Source of the DNA: Clostridia bacterium
Lineage (GTDB): Bacteria > Bacillota_A > Clostridia > Oscillospirales > Acutalibacteraceae
Direction of reading: 5' to 3'
NCBI GenBank assembly: GCA_017423885.1
Contig: JAFPCJ010000136.1
Coordinates: 1 to 17,304 of the forward strand
DNA: 17,304 nt
The notes beneath the pieces were generated by a model. That model made no database searches. It saw only the letters and a list, made by a program, of their open reading frames with translations, and was not told the DNA's origin. Below are positions 1 through 7,358 of this stretch, piece after piece. The position numbers and the translations under genes are program-made. Every line of letters starts with the position of its first letter. Position 1 is the stretch's first letter.

Positions 1-3
1 CAT
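1..3 (-). CDS. Start codon of the next leftward gene (only 3 bases in window)
   Basis: An ATG on the minus strand occupies bases 3..1, immediately after the TAA stop of rimO (bases 6..4). A GGAG lies 11 nt upstream, inside the end of rimO, so the next gene is probably translationally coupled to it. In many Clostridia the gene after rimO is pgsA (phosphatidylglycerophosphate synthase), but nothing of the protein is visible, so its identity is only a guess from gene order. Confidence 0.4.
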
Positions 4-1326
4 TTAAATCAACTCTCCTAACAGATCATAATCAAGGGTATCGTTAATATGTACCTTTACAAAATCGCCTATACACAACGGACGGTCAGAAAGGAAGAAC
101 ACCTTTCCGTCCACCTCGGGCGCATCGGCAGAACTTCTTCCGTAATAGCACTTAATGTAGTCGTCCCAGCCCTCTATGAGCACCTCGGTATCAGTATCTA
201 TCTTTTCAGCATTCTTTTCTGCCGCTATATTAAGCTGATTTTCCATAATATGCTCGGCTCGGTCAAGACGGGTCTGCTCGTCTACCTGTTCCGGCATAGT
301 GGCTGCAACGGTTTCTTCCTCGGGGGAATATGCAAAACAGCCAAGACGGTCAAACCTCTTTTCGAGTATAAACTCATCAAGCTCGGCAAACTGCTCCTCG
401 GTCTCCGACGGGAATCCTGTTATCAAGGTGGTACGAATCGTTATATCGGGCACCTTTTCTCTTATACGGTCGATAAGCCGAGACAGAGTTTCTCTATCAC
501 CCTTGCGGTTCATTTTTTTGAGTATATCTCCGTTACAATGCTGTATCGGGATATCAAGATATTTTACAAGCTTTTCTTCGCTTGCCATAAGTTCAAGAAG
601 CTCATCGGTTATCTTCTCGGGGTAAGTATACAGCGTTCTTATCCAATGAAGACCCTCTATCTTACAAAGCTCCTTCAAAAGCTCACAAAGCTTCGGCTCG
701 CCGTAAATATCAGTACCGTAGGCAGTAGTGTCCTGCGCGACAACTATCAGCTCCTTCACTCCGCGCTCGGCAAGTTTGCGCGCTTCTGCCACGCAATCCT
801 CTATTTTTCGTGAGCGAAGTCTGCCGCGTATCTTTGGTATGGCACAATAGGTACAGCAGTTATCGCAACCGTCCGCAACCTTCAAATATGTGCTGAAAGG
901 ATAACCGCCCAAAATACGGTCAGCATTAAGGTCAAGCTCATGCTTTTCGCCGTAAGCGTTTTTGCACTTTCCCTCTATAGCCGCCTTTACTATCTCGCAA
1001 ATTCTGCCGTTTGCACCTATTCCGACGCAAACATCGACCTCGGGTATCTCCTCGGTGACATCATCGCGGTAACGCTCGGCAAGACAGCCTGTGACGATAA
1101 GCGCCTTACAGTTGCCCTCGGTTTTATACTGAGCCGCCTCAAGGATATTTTCAATAGCTTCTTTTTTAGCATCCTCTATAAAGCCGCAGGTGTTGATTAT
1201 AATAGCATCTGCCTGCGCTTCCTCTACGCCTATTTCAAAGCCGCCCTTTTTTAGTGCGGCAAGCATCTGCTCGGCATCGACCTGATTTTTAGGACATCCG
1301 AGAGACACCATACTGATCTTATACAT
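4..1326 (-). CDS. rimO: Ribosomal protein uS12 methylthiotransferase RimO
   Basis: This 440-residue radical-SAM enzyme adds a methylthio group to a conserved aspartate of ribosomal protein S12. The N-terminal MTTase domain opens with VSLGCPKNQVDAE, the RimO rather than MiaB signature, and supplies C11, C47 and C81 for one 4Fe-4S cluster. The radical SAM motif CxxxCxxC is C154, C158 and C161. The last 70 or so residues fit a TRAM domain. Length is normal for RimO. The ATG start has AGGA 8 nt upstream. The recX stop lies only 10 nt upstream, so the gene is the visible end of the recA-recX-rimO string. Function is assigned from family knowledge; the motifs are visible directly. Confusion with MiaB is unlikely because of the N-terminal motif. 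Confidence 0.96.
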   Translation of the reverse strand: MYKISMVSLGCPKNQVDAEQMLAALKKGGFEIGVEEAQADAIIINTCGFIEDAKKEAIENILEAAQYKTEGNCKALIVTGCLAERYRDDVTEEIPEVDVCVGIGANGRICEIVKAAIEGKCKNAYGEKHELDLNADRILGGYPFSTYLKVADGCDNCCTYCAIPKIRGRLRSRKIEDCVAEARKLAERGVKELIVVAQDTTAYGTDIYGEPKLCELLKELCKIEGLHWIRTLYTYPEKITDELLELMASEEKLVKYLDIPIQHCNGDILKKMNRKGDRETLSRLIDRIREKVPDITIRTTLITGFPSETEEQFAELDEFILEKRFDRLGCFAYSPEEETVAATMPEQVDEQTRLDRAEHIMENQLNIAAEKNAEKIDTDTEVLIEGWDDYIKCYYGRSSADAPEVDGKVFFLSDRPLCIGDFVKVHINDTLDYDLLGELI

Positions 1327-1336
1327 ATCGTTCTTC

Positions 1337-1960
1337 CTAATCTATATATTGCATTTCTTCATGATATTGCTTCAGCGCATCACGCACCGCTCCAAAGGAA
1401 AAGCCCTTTCGGATAAGCGCGGCATACACCTTTTCAACGCTTGCGCGGTCTGACAGCTTATTGCGGTATTTTTTCTCAATGAGCGCCCTTATCTGCGCGC
1501 CCTCATCAAATTCCGTTTCGGCAGTGACTTCCCTTGCAAGCGCATTCGGTATTCCCTTCATTATAAGCTTCTGATATGCTTCCCGCTTTGACACATTGGC
1601 TTCGCTGTAGCGCTCCGAAAGCCGCATAGCATATCTGCGGTCATCCACCATACCGTATTCCCGAAGAAAAACCATGACCTCGCTACAGCTTTTTTCAGGA
1701 AAACCTGCACGGAGGAGCTTTTCAAAAAGCGTGCGCTCGGAATAGTCGCTTCGGTCAAGATACCAAAGCGCTCTTTCTTTTGCCCTTACAAAATCAGAAT
1801 GGTTAAGAACCACTTGCATAAACCAATCCTCGTCAAACTCCATATCGCTTTTTATTCCGTATTCTGCGATAACATCAACATCAACAAATTCGGTTCTGCC
1901 GTTATCAAAAGTGACCTTAAAGCAATGCTTTTTATCGCGCTTGAGTTCCTTGACTCTCAT
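1337..1960 (-). CDS. recX: Regulatory protein RecX
   Basis: This 207-residue protein matches RecX, which binds RecA filaments and modulates their recombinase and coprotease activity. The family's helical repeats are visible: ALWYLDRSDYSERTLFEKLLRAGF near residues 64-87, a central REYGMVDDRRYA stretch typical of RecX, and a C-terminal repeat ending in KVYAALIRKGFSFGAVRDAL. The start overlaps the recA stop by one base (TGATG), and no good ribosome binding site precedes it. Translation is therefore probably coupled to recA, which would keep RecX below RecA. Length is in the usual range. The function is from the family; the coupling is inferred from the overlap. Confidence 0.92.
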   Translation of the reverse strand: MRVKELKRDKKHCFKVTFDNGRTEFVDVDVIAEYGIKSDMEFDEDWFMQVVLNHSDFVRAKERALWYLDRSDYSERTLFEKLLRAGFPEKSCSEVMVFLREYGMVDDRRYAMRLSERYSEANVSKREAYQKLIMKGIPNALAREVTAETEFDEGAQIRALIEKKYRNKLSDRASVEKVYAALIRKGFSFGAVRDALKQYHEEMQYID

Positions 1961-3105
1961 CAGTCATCGACCGCAATATCAATATCGATCTTTTTGCGCG
2001 GACGCACAGGCTCTGCCTGCTCGGGGATGATGACAGGTCCCATATCTTCTTGTGCATCCTCGCCCTTTTTGCCGTTCATGCGCTCGTTGTATTTTTCCAT
2101 TATCTTGACTTCAAGCTCATCGGCAAGCGCCTTATTCTCGCGGATAAGCTGCTTAACATTGTCCCTACCCTGACCGAGACGGGTCTCGCCGTAGTAGAAC
2201 CATGCGCCCGAGCGACGGAGTATCTCAAATTCAACACCCATATCAACTATCTCACCGTCACGCGAGATGCCCTTGCCGTACATAACATCAAATTCCGCCT
2301 CACGGAACGGGGGTGCTACCTTATTTTTTACCACCTTTGCGCGAGTACGCGAGCCGACCATTTCGCCGTTTTCCTTGAGTGTTTCTATCTTACGGATATC
2401 AATACGTACACTCGAATAGAACTTAAGCGCACGACCACCCGTGGTGGTCTCGGGATTGCCGTAAAGCACACCGATCTTATCGCGAAGCTGATTTATAAAT
2501 ATAGCACAGCAATTCGACTTTGAAAGTGCAGCTGTAAGCTTACGCAAGGCCTGCGACATTAAGCGAGCGAGCTGACCTACATGAGAGTCACCCATTTCAC
2601 CCTCGATCTCGGCTCTTGTTACAAGAGCGGCTACCGAGTCGATAACGATTATATCGATCGCGCCCGAGCGAACGAGCGCCTCGGCAATTTCAAGCGCCTG
2701 CTCGCCCGAATCGGGTTGAGAAACAAGCAAGCTATCAATATCAACACCGAGATTTCCTGCATAAACAGGATCAAGCGCATGCTCAACGTCAATAAACGCG
2801 GCAGTACCGCCTGCCTTTTGCGCCTCTGCAACGCAATGAAGCGCAACGGTGGTCTTACCCGAGGATTCGGGACCGTATATTTCAACCACTCTGCCCTTGG
2901 GAATTCCGCCGATTCCGAGAGCCATATCAAGCGCCAAAGAGCCTGTTCTGATATGCTCTACCGACATAGATGCATTTTCACCGAGACGCATTACCGCGCC
3001 CTTACCGTACTGCTTTTCAATCTGCGCCATAGCAGTAGCCAATGCCTTTTCCTTACCCTCTGCAATATTCTCCATGGGAGACTTAACTGTTTTCTTTTCT
3101 GCCAT
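1960..3105 (-). CDS. recA: Recombinase RecA
   Basis: RecA forms filaments on single-stranded DNA, catalyses strand exchange and triggers LexA-type self-cleavage. The 381-residue product has the Walker A motif GPESSGKT (residues 78-85), the Walker B region around [10 protein letters not shown], the loop segment [22 protein letters not shown], and NQLRDKIGV with [19 protein letters not shown]. The tail is long and acidic, ending IDIDIAVDD, as in many RecA proteins. The frame opens nine bases further upstream with GTG at 3114, but GGAG abuts that codon. The ATG at 3105 has GGAG at an 8-nt spacing and was chosen. The gene follows prmC after a 32-nt AT-rich gap that holds a probable promoter. recX follows with a 1-nt overlap. 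Confidence 0.98.
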   Translation of the reverse strand: MAEKKTVKSPMENIAEGKEKALATAMAQIEKQYGKGAVMRLGENASMSVEHIRTGSLALDMALGIGGIPKGRVVEIYGPESSGKTTVALHCVAEAQKAGGTAAFIDVEHALDPVYAGNLGVDIDSLLVSQPDSGEQALEIAEALVRSGAIDIIVIDSVAALVTRAEIEGEMGDSHVGQLARLMSQALRKLTAALSKSNCCAIFINQLRDKIGVLYGNPETTTGGRALKFYSSVRIDIRKIETLKENGEMVGSRTRAKVVKNKVAPPFREAEFDVMYGKGISRDGEIVDMGVEFEILRRSGAWFYYGETRLGQGRDNVKQLIRENKALADELEVKIMEKYNERMNGKKGEDAQEDMGPVIIPEQAEPVRPRKKIDIDIAVDD

Positions 3106-3131
3106 TTTGATCACTCCATATTTATATTATG

Positions 3132-3160
3132 ATTATATTATAAAGAGTTCACTGTCCCAA
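3132..3160 (-). promoter_or_regulatory. Probable recA promoter
   Basis: On the minus strand TTGGGA (3160..3155) and a perfect TATAAT (3137..3132) are separated by 17 bp, which fits a sigma-A promoter. The -10 overlaps the gap between prmC and recA. Predicted transcription starts near 3125, leaving a short leader that contains the recA ribosome binding site. The -35 is only partly conserved, and AT-rich gaps often contain chance TATAAT matches. Confidence 0.5.
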
Positions 3161-3992
3161 AAACCACTCTTTGCTTTCCGTTCATATCCGTTTTAACGGT
3201 AATATCCTTAAAGCCTGCTTCTTTCATTATATCCGAAACGGCATCCGCTTGGGTATACCCAACCTCGAAGCAAAGCTTGCCGTCCGCTTTAAGTGAAGAG
3301 CGGTATTTATCGGTTATAGCGCGGTAAAATTCAAGTCCGTTTTCCTCTGCCATTAAAGCAGTTTCAGGCTCGAATTTGACCTCGGGCTGAAGCGATTTCA
3401 TCTCTTCCTTGGAAATATATGGCGGATTACTTACGATAATATCGTATTTACCGTCCGCTGCGGTCGCTTCAAAAATATCGCCCTTTACGATTTTGGTATT
3501 CTCGGCAGCAAGTTTTGAAGCATTGTTATTGAGGTAACGCATGGCTTCCTCGTACTTTTCCACCAAGGTAACGCTCGCATCGCTTTTTTCTGCCGCAAGT
3601 GTTATACCGATACATCCGCTTCCGGCGCAAAGGTCCAAAATCTCGGGAGCTTCGGTTTCCTTTATAAGCTCAAGCACGGTATCAATAAGCGTTTCGGTAT
3701 CGCTTCGCGGTATAAGCACTCCCGGTCCCACTTCAAATTCTCTGCCGTAAAAATTCCATTGTCCGAAAATATACTGCAAAGGGTATCTTACCTCACGCTG
3801 ATGTATCAGCGCTATAAGATTATTTTCCTGAAAAGGGGTGAGGTGCTCGTTATACTTTGTAAGTATCTGCGCGTTTGCATAGCCTGTAAGATGGCGGATT
3901 ATTGCGCGCGACTCGGCGGCAAAATCCTCAACTCCCGCCTTTTCAAGCTGCTTTTTACAGTAGTTATATGCTTCAAATATCGTTTTGCTCAT
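3138..3992 (-). CDS. prmC: Peptide chain release factor N5-glutamine methyltransferase PrmC
   Basis: PrmC (HemK) methylates the glutamine of the GGQ motif in release factors RF1 and RF2, using S-adenosylmethionine. The 284-residue product shows an N-terminal helical substrate domain with YPLQYIFGQWNFYG (residues 70-83) and GVLIPRSDTETL (91-102). It also has the SAM-binding loop DLCAGSGCIGI (120-130) and the catalytic NPPY (189-192). The frame extends upstream to 4055, but the ATG at 3992 is preceded by GAGGA at good spacing and begins the usual PrmC N-terminus. With this start, the gene overlaps the end of the DUF1385 gene by 20 bp, which suggests coupled translation. Assignment is by family motifs; length is normal. 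Confidence 0.95.
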   Translation of the reverse strand: MSKTIFEAYNYCKKQLEKAGVEDFAAESRAIIRHLTGYANAQILTKYNEHLTPFQENNLIALIHQREVRYPLQYIFGQWNFYGREFEVGPGVLIPRSDTETLIDTVLELIKETEAPEILDLCAGSGCIGITLAAEKSDASVTLVEKYEEAMRYLNNNASKLAAENTKIVKGDIFEATAADGKYDIIVSNPPYISKEEMKSLQPEVKFEPETALMAEENGLEFYRAITDKYRSSLKADGKLCFEVGYTQADAVSDIMKEAGFKDITVKTDMNGKQRVVFGTVNSL

Positions 3993-5061
3993 CTTTTTCC
4001 TCAACACACGCACAAGCGCACACAGGTCTTTGAACATCGGGGTTTTCAGGCTCACACGCCTTTAACGCCGCGATTGCTATCTCTATCATGCCGTCATCAG
4101 GCTCCTTTGTGGTAATTCTTTGGAGCCAAAGTCCCGGTGCAGAGATTATTCTTGTAATAATATTATCATATTTTCCGCAGAAGCGAAGCACCTCAAAGCC
4201 GACTCCGCAAATAAACGGTATCATCAAAAGCTTGGCTGCAACCCATACCGCAGGAATATCGTAAACTCCGGGGAATATCATCTGAACAACGGTTGAAATA
4301 ACAATACTTATAAGTATCATAAGAATCATAAAGGATGTGCCGCAGCGAGGATGGAATCTACGCTGACCGCGGACATTCTCAACCGTAAGCTCAAGACCCT
4401 TTTCATAGCAGAAAATAGTTTTATGCTCGGCGCCGTGATACATAAATACGCGCTTGATATCCTTCATAAAGGAAACTGCCCATACATAACCCACAAACAC
4501 GGCAAGCTTTATAAGCTGTTCTATGCTTGAACGGATGATCGGATTGGTTATCTCAACCTTGAACAGCCAACTTATACCATCAACTATCTTTCTTGGAACA
4601 TACATAAACAAGGCAACCGAAAGCGCAACACCCAGAACTGCCGCAATTACCATAATAACGGTAAGCAACGTCTTGTTTTCTTTCTTTTCCTCATTTGTCG
4701 CCTTATCGGTCTCGGAATCAGAGGTCAACGGCTCCTCGTTCCCCGATTTCTCGGCTTTTTTTGCAGCCTTTGCAGCCTTTTTTGCCTTTTCCTCTTCTTC
4801 CTCAAGGTCGGTAAAGCCGGATTTATCAGCAGAGATCATCATTGCCTTATAGCCTTGTAGCATTGACTCCACAAAGGCTACCACTCCGCGGATTATCGGC
4901 AATGCAAATATCTTATATTTCTCGCGAATACTCTTTTGATCCATAAGCGAGACATCTATTGAGCCGTCAGGCACGCGCACCGCCATAGCAGTCTTCTCGG
5001 GGCTTTTCATTAAAATTCCCTCGATGAGCGCCTGACCACCTATTGCAGTATATTTTCCCAT
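3973..5061 (-). CDS. DUF1385 family membrane protein (YqhQ-like)
   Basis: This 362-residue protein belongs to the DUF1385/YqhQ family, membrane proteins of unproven function found next to prmC/prfA in many Bacillota. Visible parts are the conserved N-terminus GGQALIEGILMKSP (residues 8-21) and IIRGVVAFVESMLQGYKAM (56-74). A highly charged Lys/Glu/Ala-rich insert follows (about 84-130). Hydrophobic segments lie near 131-153, 183-198, 243-264 and 270-287. The family signatures are MYHGAEHKTI (207-216) and HPRCGTSF (237-244), whose His, Glu and Cys residues suggest metal binding, though this is inference. The ATG at 5061 has GGAG 7 nt upstream; the ATG at 5067 sits one base from the same GGAG and was rejected. 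It starts 2 nt after the histidine kinase stop, so it shares that operon. Confidence 0.88.
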   Translation of the reverse strand: MGKYTAIGGQALIEGILMKSPEKTAMAVRVPDGSIDVSLMDQKSIREKYKIFALPIIRGVVAFVESMLQGYKAMMISADKSGFTDLEEEEEKAKKAAKAAKKAEKSGNEEPLTSDSETDKATNEEKKENKTLLTVIMVIAAVLGVALSVALFMYVPRKIVDGISWLFKVEITNPIIRSSIEQLIKLAVFVGYVWAVSFMKDIKRVFMYHGAEHKTIFCYEKGLELTVENVRGQRRFHPRCGTSFMILMILISIVISTVVQMIFPGVYDIPAVWVAAKLLMIPFICGVGFEVLRFCGKYDNIITRIISAPGLWLQRITTKEPDDGMIEIAIAALKACEPENPDVQRPVCACACVEEKDEQNDI

Positions 5062-5063
5062 TA

Positions 5064-6593
5064 TCATTCTCCTTCTTGTGTCTGTTCTTCCTCGTTGACC
5101 TCGATGCCGTTTTCCTCGGTCTCACCAAGGGCTGTAAGCTCCTCTGCAAGCTCAGGCAGAGAAACCAACTCCTCTTCGATCTCTTCTGTTTCCTCAAACA
5201 AGGGAAGAACTATCGTTACCGTAGTTCCTACTCCCTCTGTGCTTTCAACAAAAAGCAAGCCCTTATGCTGTTTTATTATTTCATCGGCTACGGCAAGACC
5301 TATGCCCGAACCGCGAACCGTTTTATTTGATTTAAAGAATTTTTCCTTTACGCGGTCAAGATCCTGCGCGGGTATTCCAACGCCCGTATCCTTGATCTGA
5401 ATACGAACACACCCTTCCTCGCGGTTCTGCACCACAAGCACAAGACCGCCCTTTTCGGTATACTTAACTGCATTATCGATAATATTTATAAATACCTGCT
5501 TCAAACGGTCACGGTCACCCATTACTATAGATGACTCGGCAGGCGGAGTAAACGATACTTCTATTCCCTGCTGACGCGCAAGCTCTACATACATATCGAC
5601 CGCCGAGGTCAAAAGCTCTGATATATCGCTCGGCATGGTATTTACGGTAAGACGGCCGTTCTGCATTCTCGAAAAATCAAGAAGCTCCTCAACAAGGCTT
5701 GAAAGTCGCTCCGCTTCCGAAAGCACAACATCAAGTCCGCGGCTTACAAGCGCATCATCCGTTCCGAGAGAGAGCTTTGCGGTCTCTCCCCAGCCGCGAA
5801 TGGCGGTAAGCGGTGTACGGAGCTCATGCGAAACCGAGGATATAAAATCATTTTTCAGCGCTTCTGCCTGCTGAAGCTCGTTTGCCATGTAGTTTATGGT
5901 ATCGCAAAGCTCGCCTATCTCATCGTTTTTGTTATAATCTATCTGCGAGCTCAACTCTCCCGAAGCGATCTTTCGCGCAGTATTACTTACATCGCGTATC
6001 GGGCGCACGATTGATTTGATAAAATACATTCCCGAAAGCGCCGAAATGGCGAGAATTCCGCAAAAAAGCAAAGCCAGCAGCACCACAACGCCCGTTATAT
6101 GAACATTTACAGCGCGCATTGAGGTTATCCAGCGGTACGCGCCGAGATATACCCCATCTGCGTTATAAAGCAGGGTGGCAGAAGAAAGTATCTGCTCTCC
6201 GCCCTCGTTTTCACCTTGATAGGTAGCACTCTCGGTCTTCTCGTCCAAGGCTTTTTTAAGATCAGGCGGGATATTGCCGTCACTTTCAAAGCCGGTAGTA
6301 GATACTATCATTCTTCCCGTTTCATCGAAAACCTGAATTTCAAGGCGGTTTTTATCGGGAAAATCCTCTGAAAGCATAACTGCGGCATCGGTAAAATTCT
6401 CGGTAGTACATTCATTTAAAAAAGAGAATTCAAAGCTGTATTCATCGGCAAGCGAATGAATACGCTCAACATAAAACGAGCGGTATATAGCAGAAAAAGC
6501 AATAACAAAGATGAGAACCGCAACGGCAACGATAAGAAATATATTTAAAAACCAACGCATACCTATGCTCTTGAATTTAAGCTCAAAATTCAT
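5064..6593 (-). CDS. Sensor histidine kinase (HAMP, HisKA, HATPase)
   Basis: This 509-residue membrane kinase should autophosphorylate and pass the phosphate to the response regulator encoded just upstream. Membrane segments lie at about 13-36 and 167-193, enclosing an extracytoplasmic sensor domain of about 130 residues. A HAMP linker follows (about 190-243). The H-box FISSVSHELRTPL places the phospho-accepting histidine at 256. The ATPase domain has the N-box VFINIIDNAVKYT (367-379), the G1 box KDTGVGIP (401-408), an F-box KFFKSN, and the G2 box GSGIGLAV (428-435). The C-terminus carries an unusual acidic tail (about 467-509) beyond the ATPase domain. AGGAG lies 10 nt before the ATG. The arrangement resembles WalK/ResE/PhoR-type kinases, but the stimulus cannot be read from the sequence. 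Confidence 0.94.
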   Translation of the reverse strand: MNFELKFKSIGMRWFLNIFLIVAVAVLIFVIAFSAIYRSFYVERIHSLADEYSFEFSFLNECTTENFTDAAVMLSEDFPDKNRLEIQVFDETGRMIVSTTGFESDGNIPPDLKKALDEKTESATYQGENEGGEQILSSATLLYNADGVYLGAYRWITSMRAVNVHITGVVVLLALLFCGILAISALSGMYFIKSIVRPIRDVSNTARKIASGELSSQIDYNKNDEIGELCDTINYMANELQQAEALKNDFISSVSHELRTPLTAIRGWGETAKLSLGTDDALVSRGLDVVLSEAERLSSLVEELLDFSRMQNGRLTVNTMPSDISELLTSAVDMYVELARQQGIEVSFTPPAESSIVMGDRDRLKQVFINIIDNAVKYTEKGGLVLVVQNREEGCVRIQIKDTGVGIPAQDLDRVKEKFFKSNKTVRGSGIGLAVADEIIKQHKGLLFVESTEGVGTTVTIVLPLFEETEEIEEELVSLPELAEELTALGETEENGIEVNEEEQTQEGE

Positions 6594-6623
6594 TTGTTCT
6601 CATCTCCTTTCCATTTTACTGAT

Positions 6624-7337
6624 CTATTCTGCCGTTTCGGAAGTGTTCCACTTATAACCCATGCCCCATACCGTTACAAGATAATCGGGGTGGGATGCAT
6701 CCTTTTCGATCTTCATTCGAAGTCTGCGTATATTTACGTCTACTATCTTTTCCTCACCGTAATAATCCTGACCCCATACCCTTACAAGAATATCGCTTCG
6801 GCTGAGGGCTGTATCGGGATTGGTAAAGAAATACTCTATTATCTGGAATTCGACCTGTGTAAGCTCAATATTGGTGCCGTTTTTCATCAGCGTTCTTCTG
6901 CGAAGATTGAGCGTAAACTGACCGAGAGTTATTTCATCGGAATTAACAGCAGGCTTTGCGGAGTTCATCTCAACTCTGCGATAAAGCGAGTCAACTCTTG
7001 CCAAAAGCTCTGTAGGACTGAACGGCTTGGTTATATAATCGTCCGCCCCCAACATAAGACCACTTATTTTATCCATTTCCTGTGATTTTGCGGTAAGCAT
7101 GATAATACCGATAGAAGCACTGCGGCGGCGCAACTCCTTACAAAGCTCAAAGCCGTCCATCCCCGGCATCATTACATCCAACAATGCTATATCAAAGCCT
7201 TCAAGGTCATTATCAAAAATATCAAGCGCCTCTTCGCCCGAGCCCGCTTCAACTGTAGTATATCCTACGCGTTTGAGATTGATGGCTTCGAATTCACGGA
7301 TAGCCGCCTCATCCTCAACAATAAGAATTCTTCTCAA
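6624..7337 (-). CDS. OmpR/PhoB-family response regulator
   Basis: This 237-residue DNA-binding regulator is the likely partner of the adjacent histidine kinase. The receiver domain has the acidic pocket VEDE (residues 7-10), the phospho-acceptor D54 in ALLDVMMPGMDG, T82 and K104 in YITKPF. The C-terminal winged helix has LTQVEFQIIEYF and the recognition region DVNIRRLRMKIE, ending in VWGMGYKW. The start codon appears to be TTG at 7337: it gives the standard MRRILIVEDE N-terminus and has GGAGG 9 nt upstream. The lipoprotein gene ends 21 nt upstream and the kinase begins 30 nt after the stop, so all three are probably cotranscribed. Target promoters are unknown. Confidence 0.95.
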   Translation of the reverse strand: MRRILIVEDEAAIREFEAINLKRVGYTTVEAGSGEEALDIFDNDLEGFDIALLDVMMPGMDGFELCKELRRRSASIGIIMLTAKSQEMDKISGLMLGADDYITKPFSPTELLARVDSLYRRVEMNSAKPAVNSDEITLGQFTLNLRRRTLMKNGTNIELTQVEFQIIEYFFTNPDTALSRSDILVRVWGQDYYGEEKIVDVNIRRLRMKIEKDASHPDYLVTVWGMGYKWNTSETAE

Positions 7338-7358
7338 TTTTCTTTTCCTCCAAAAGCG

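Noticed and set aside
49..813. Plus-strand open frame of 254 codons opposite rimO
   Set aside because: It is antisense to rimO, which has all expected Fe-S cysteines, and its translation has no recognisable domain.
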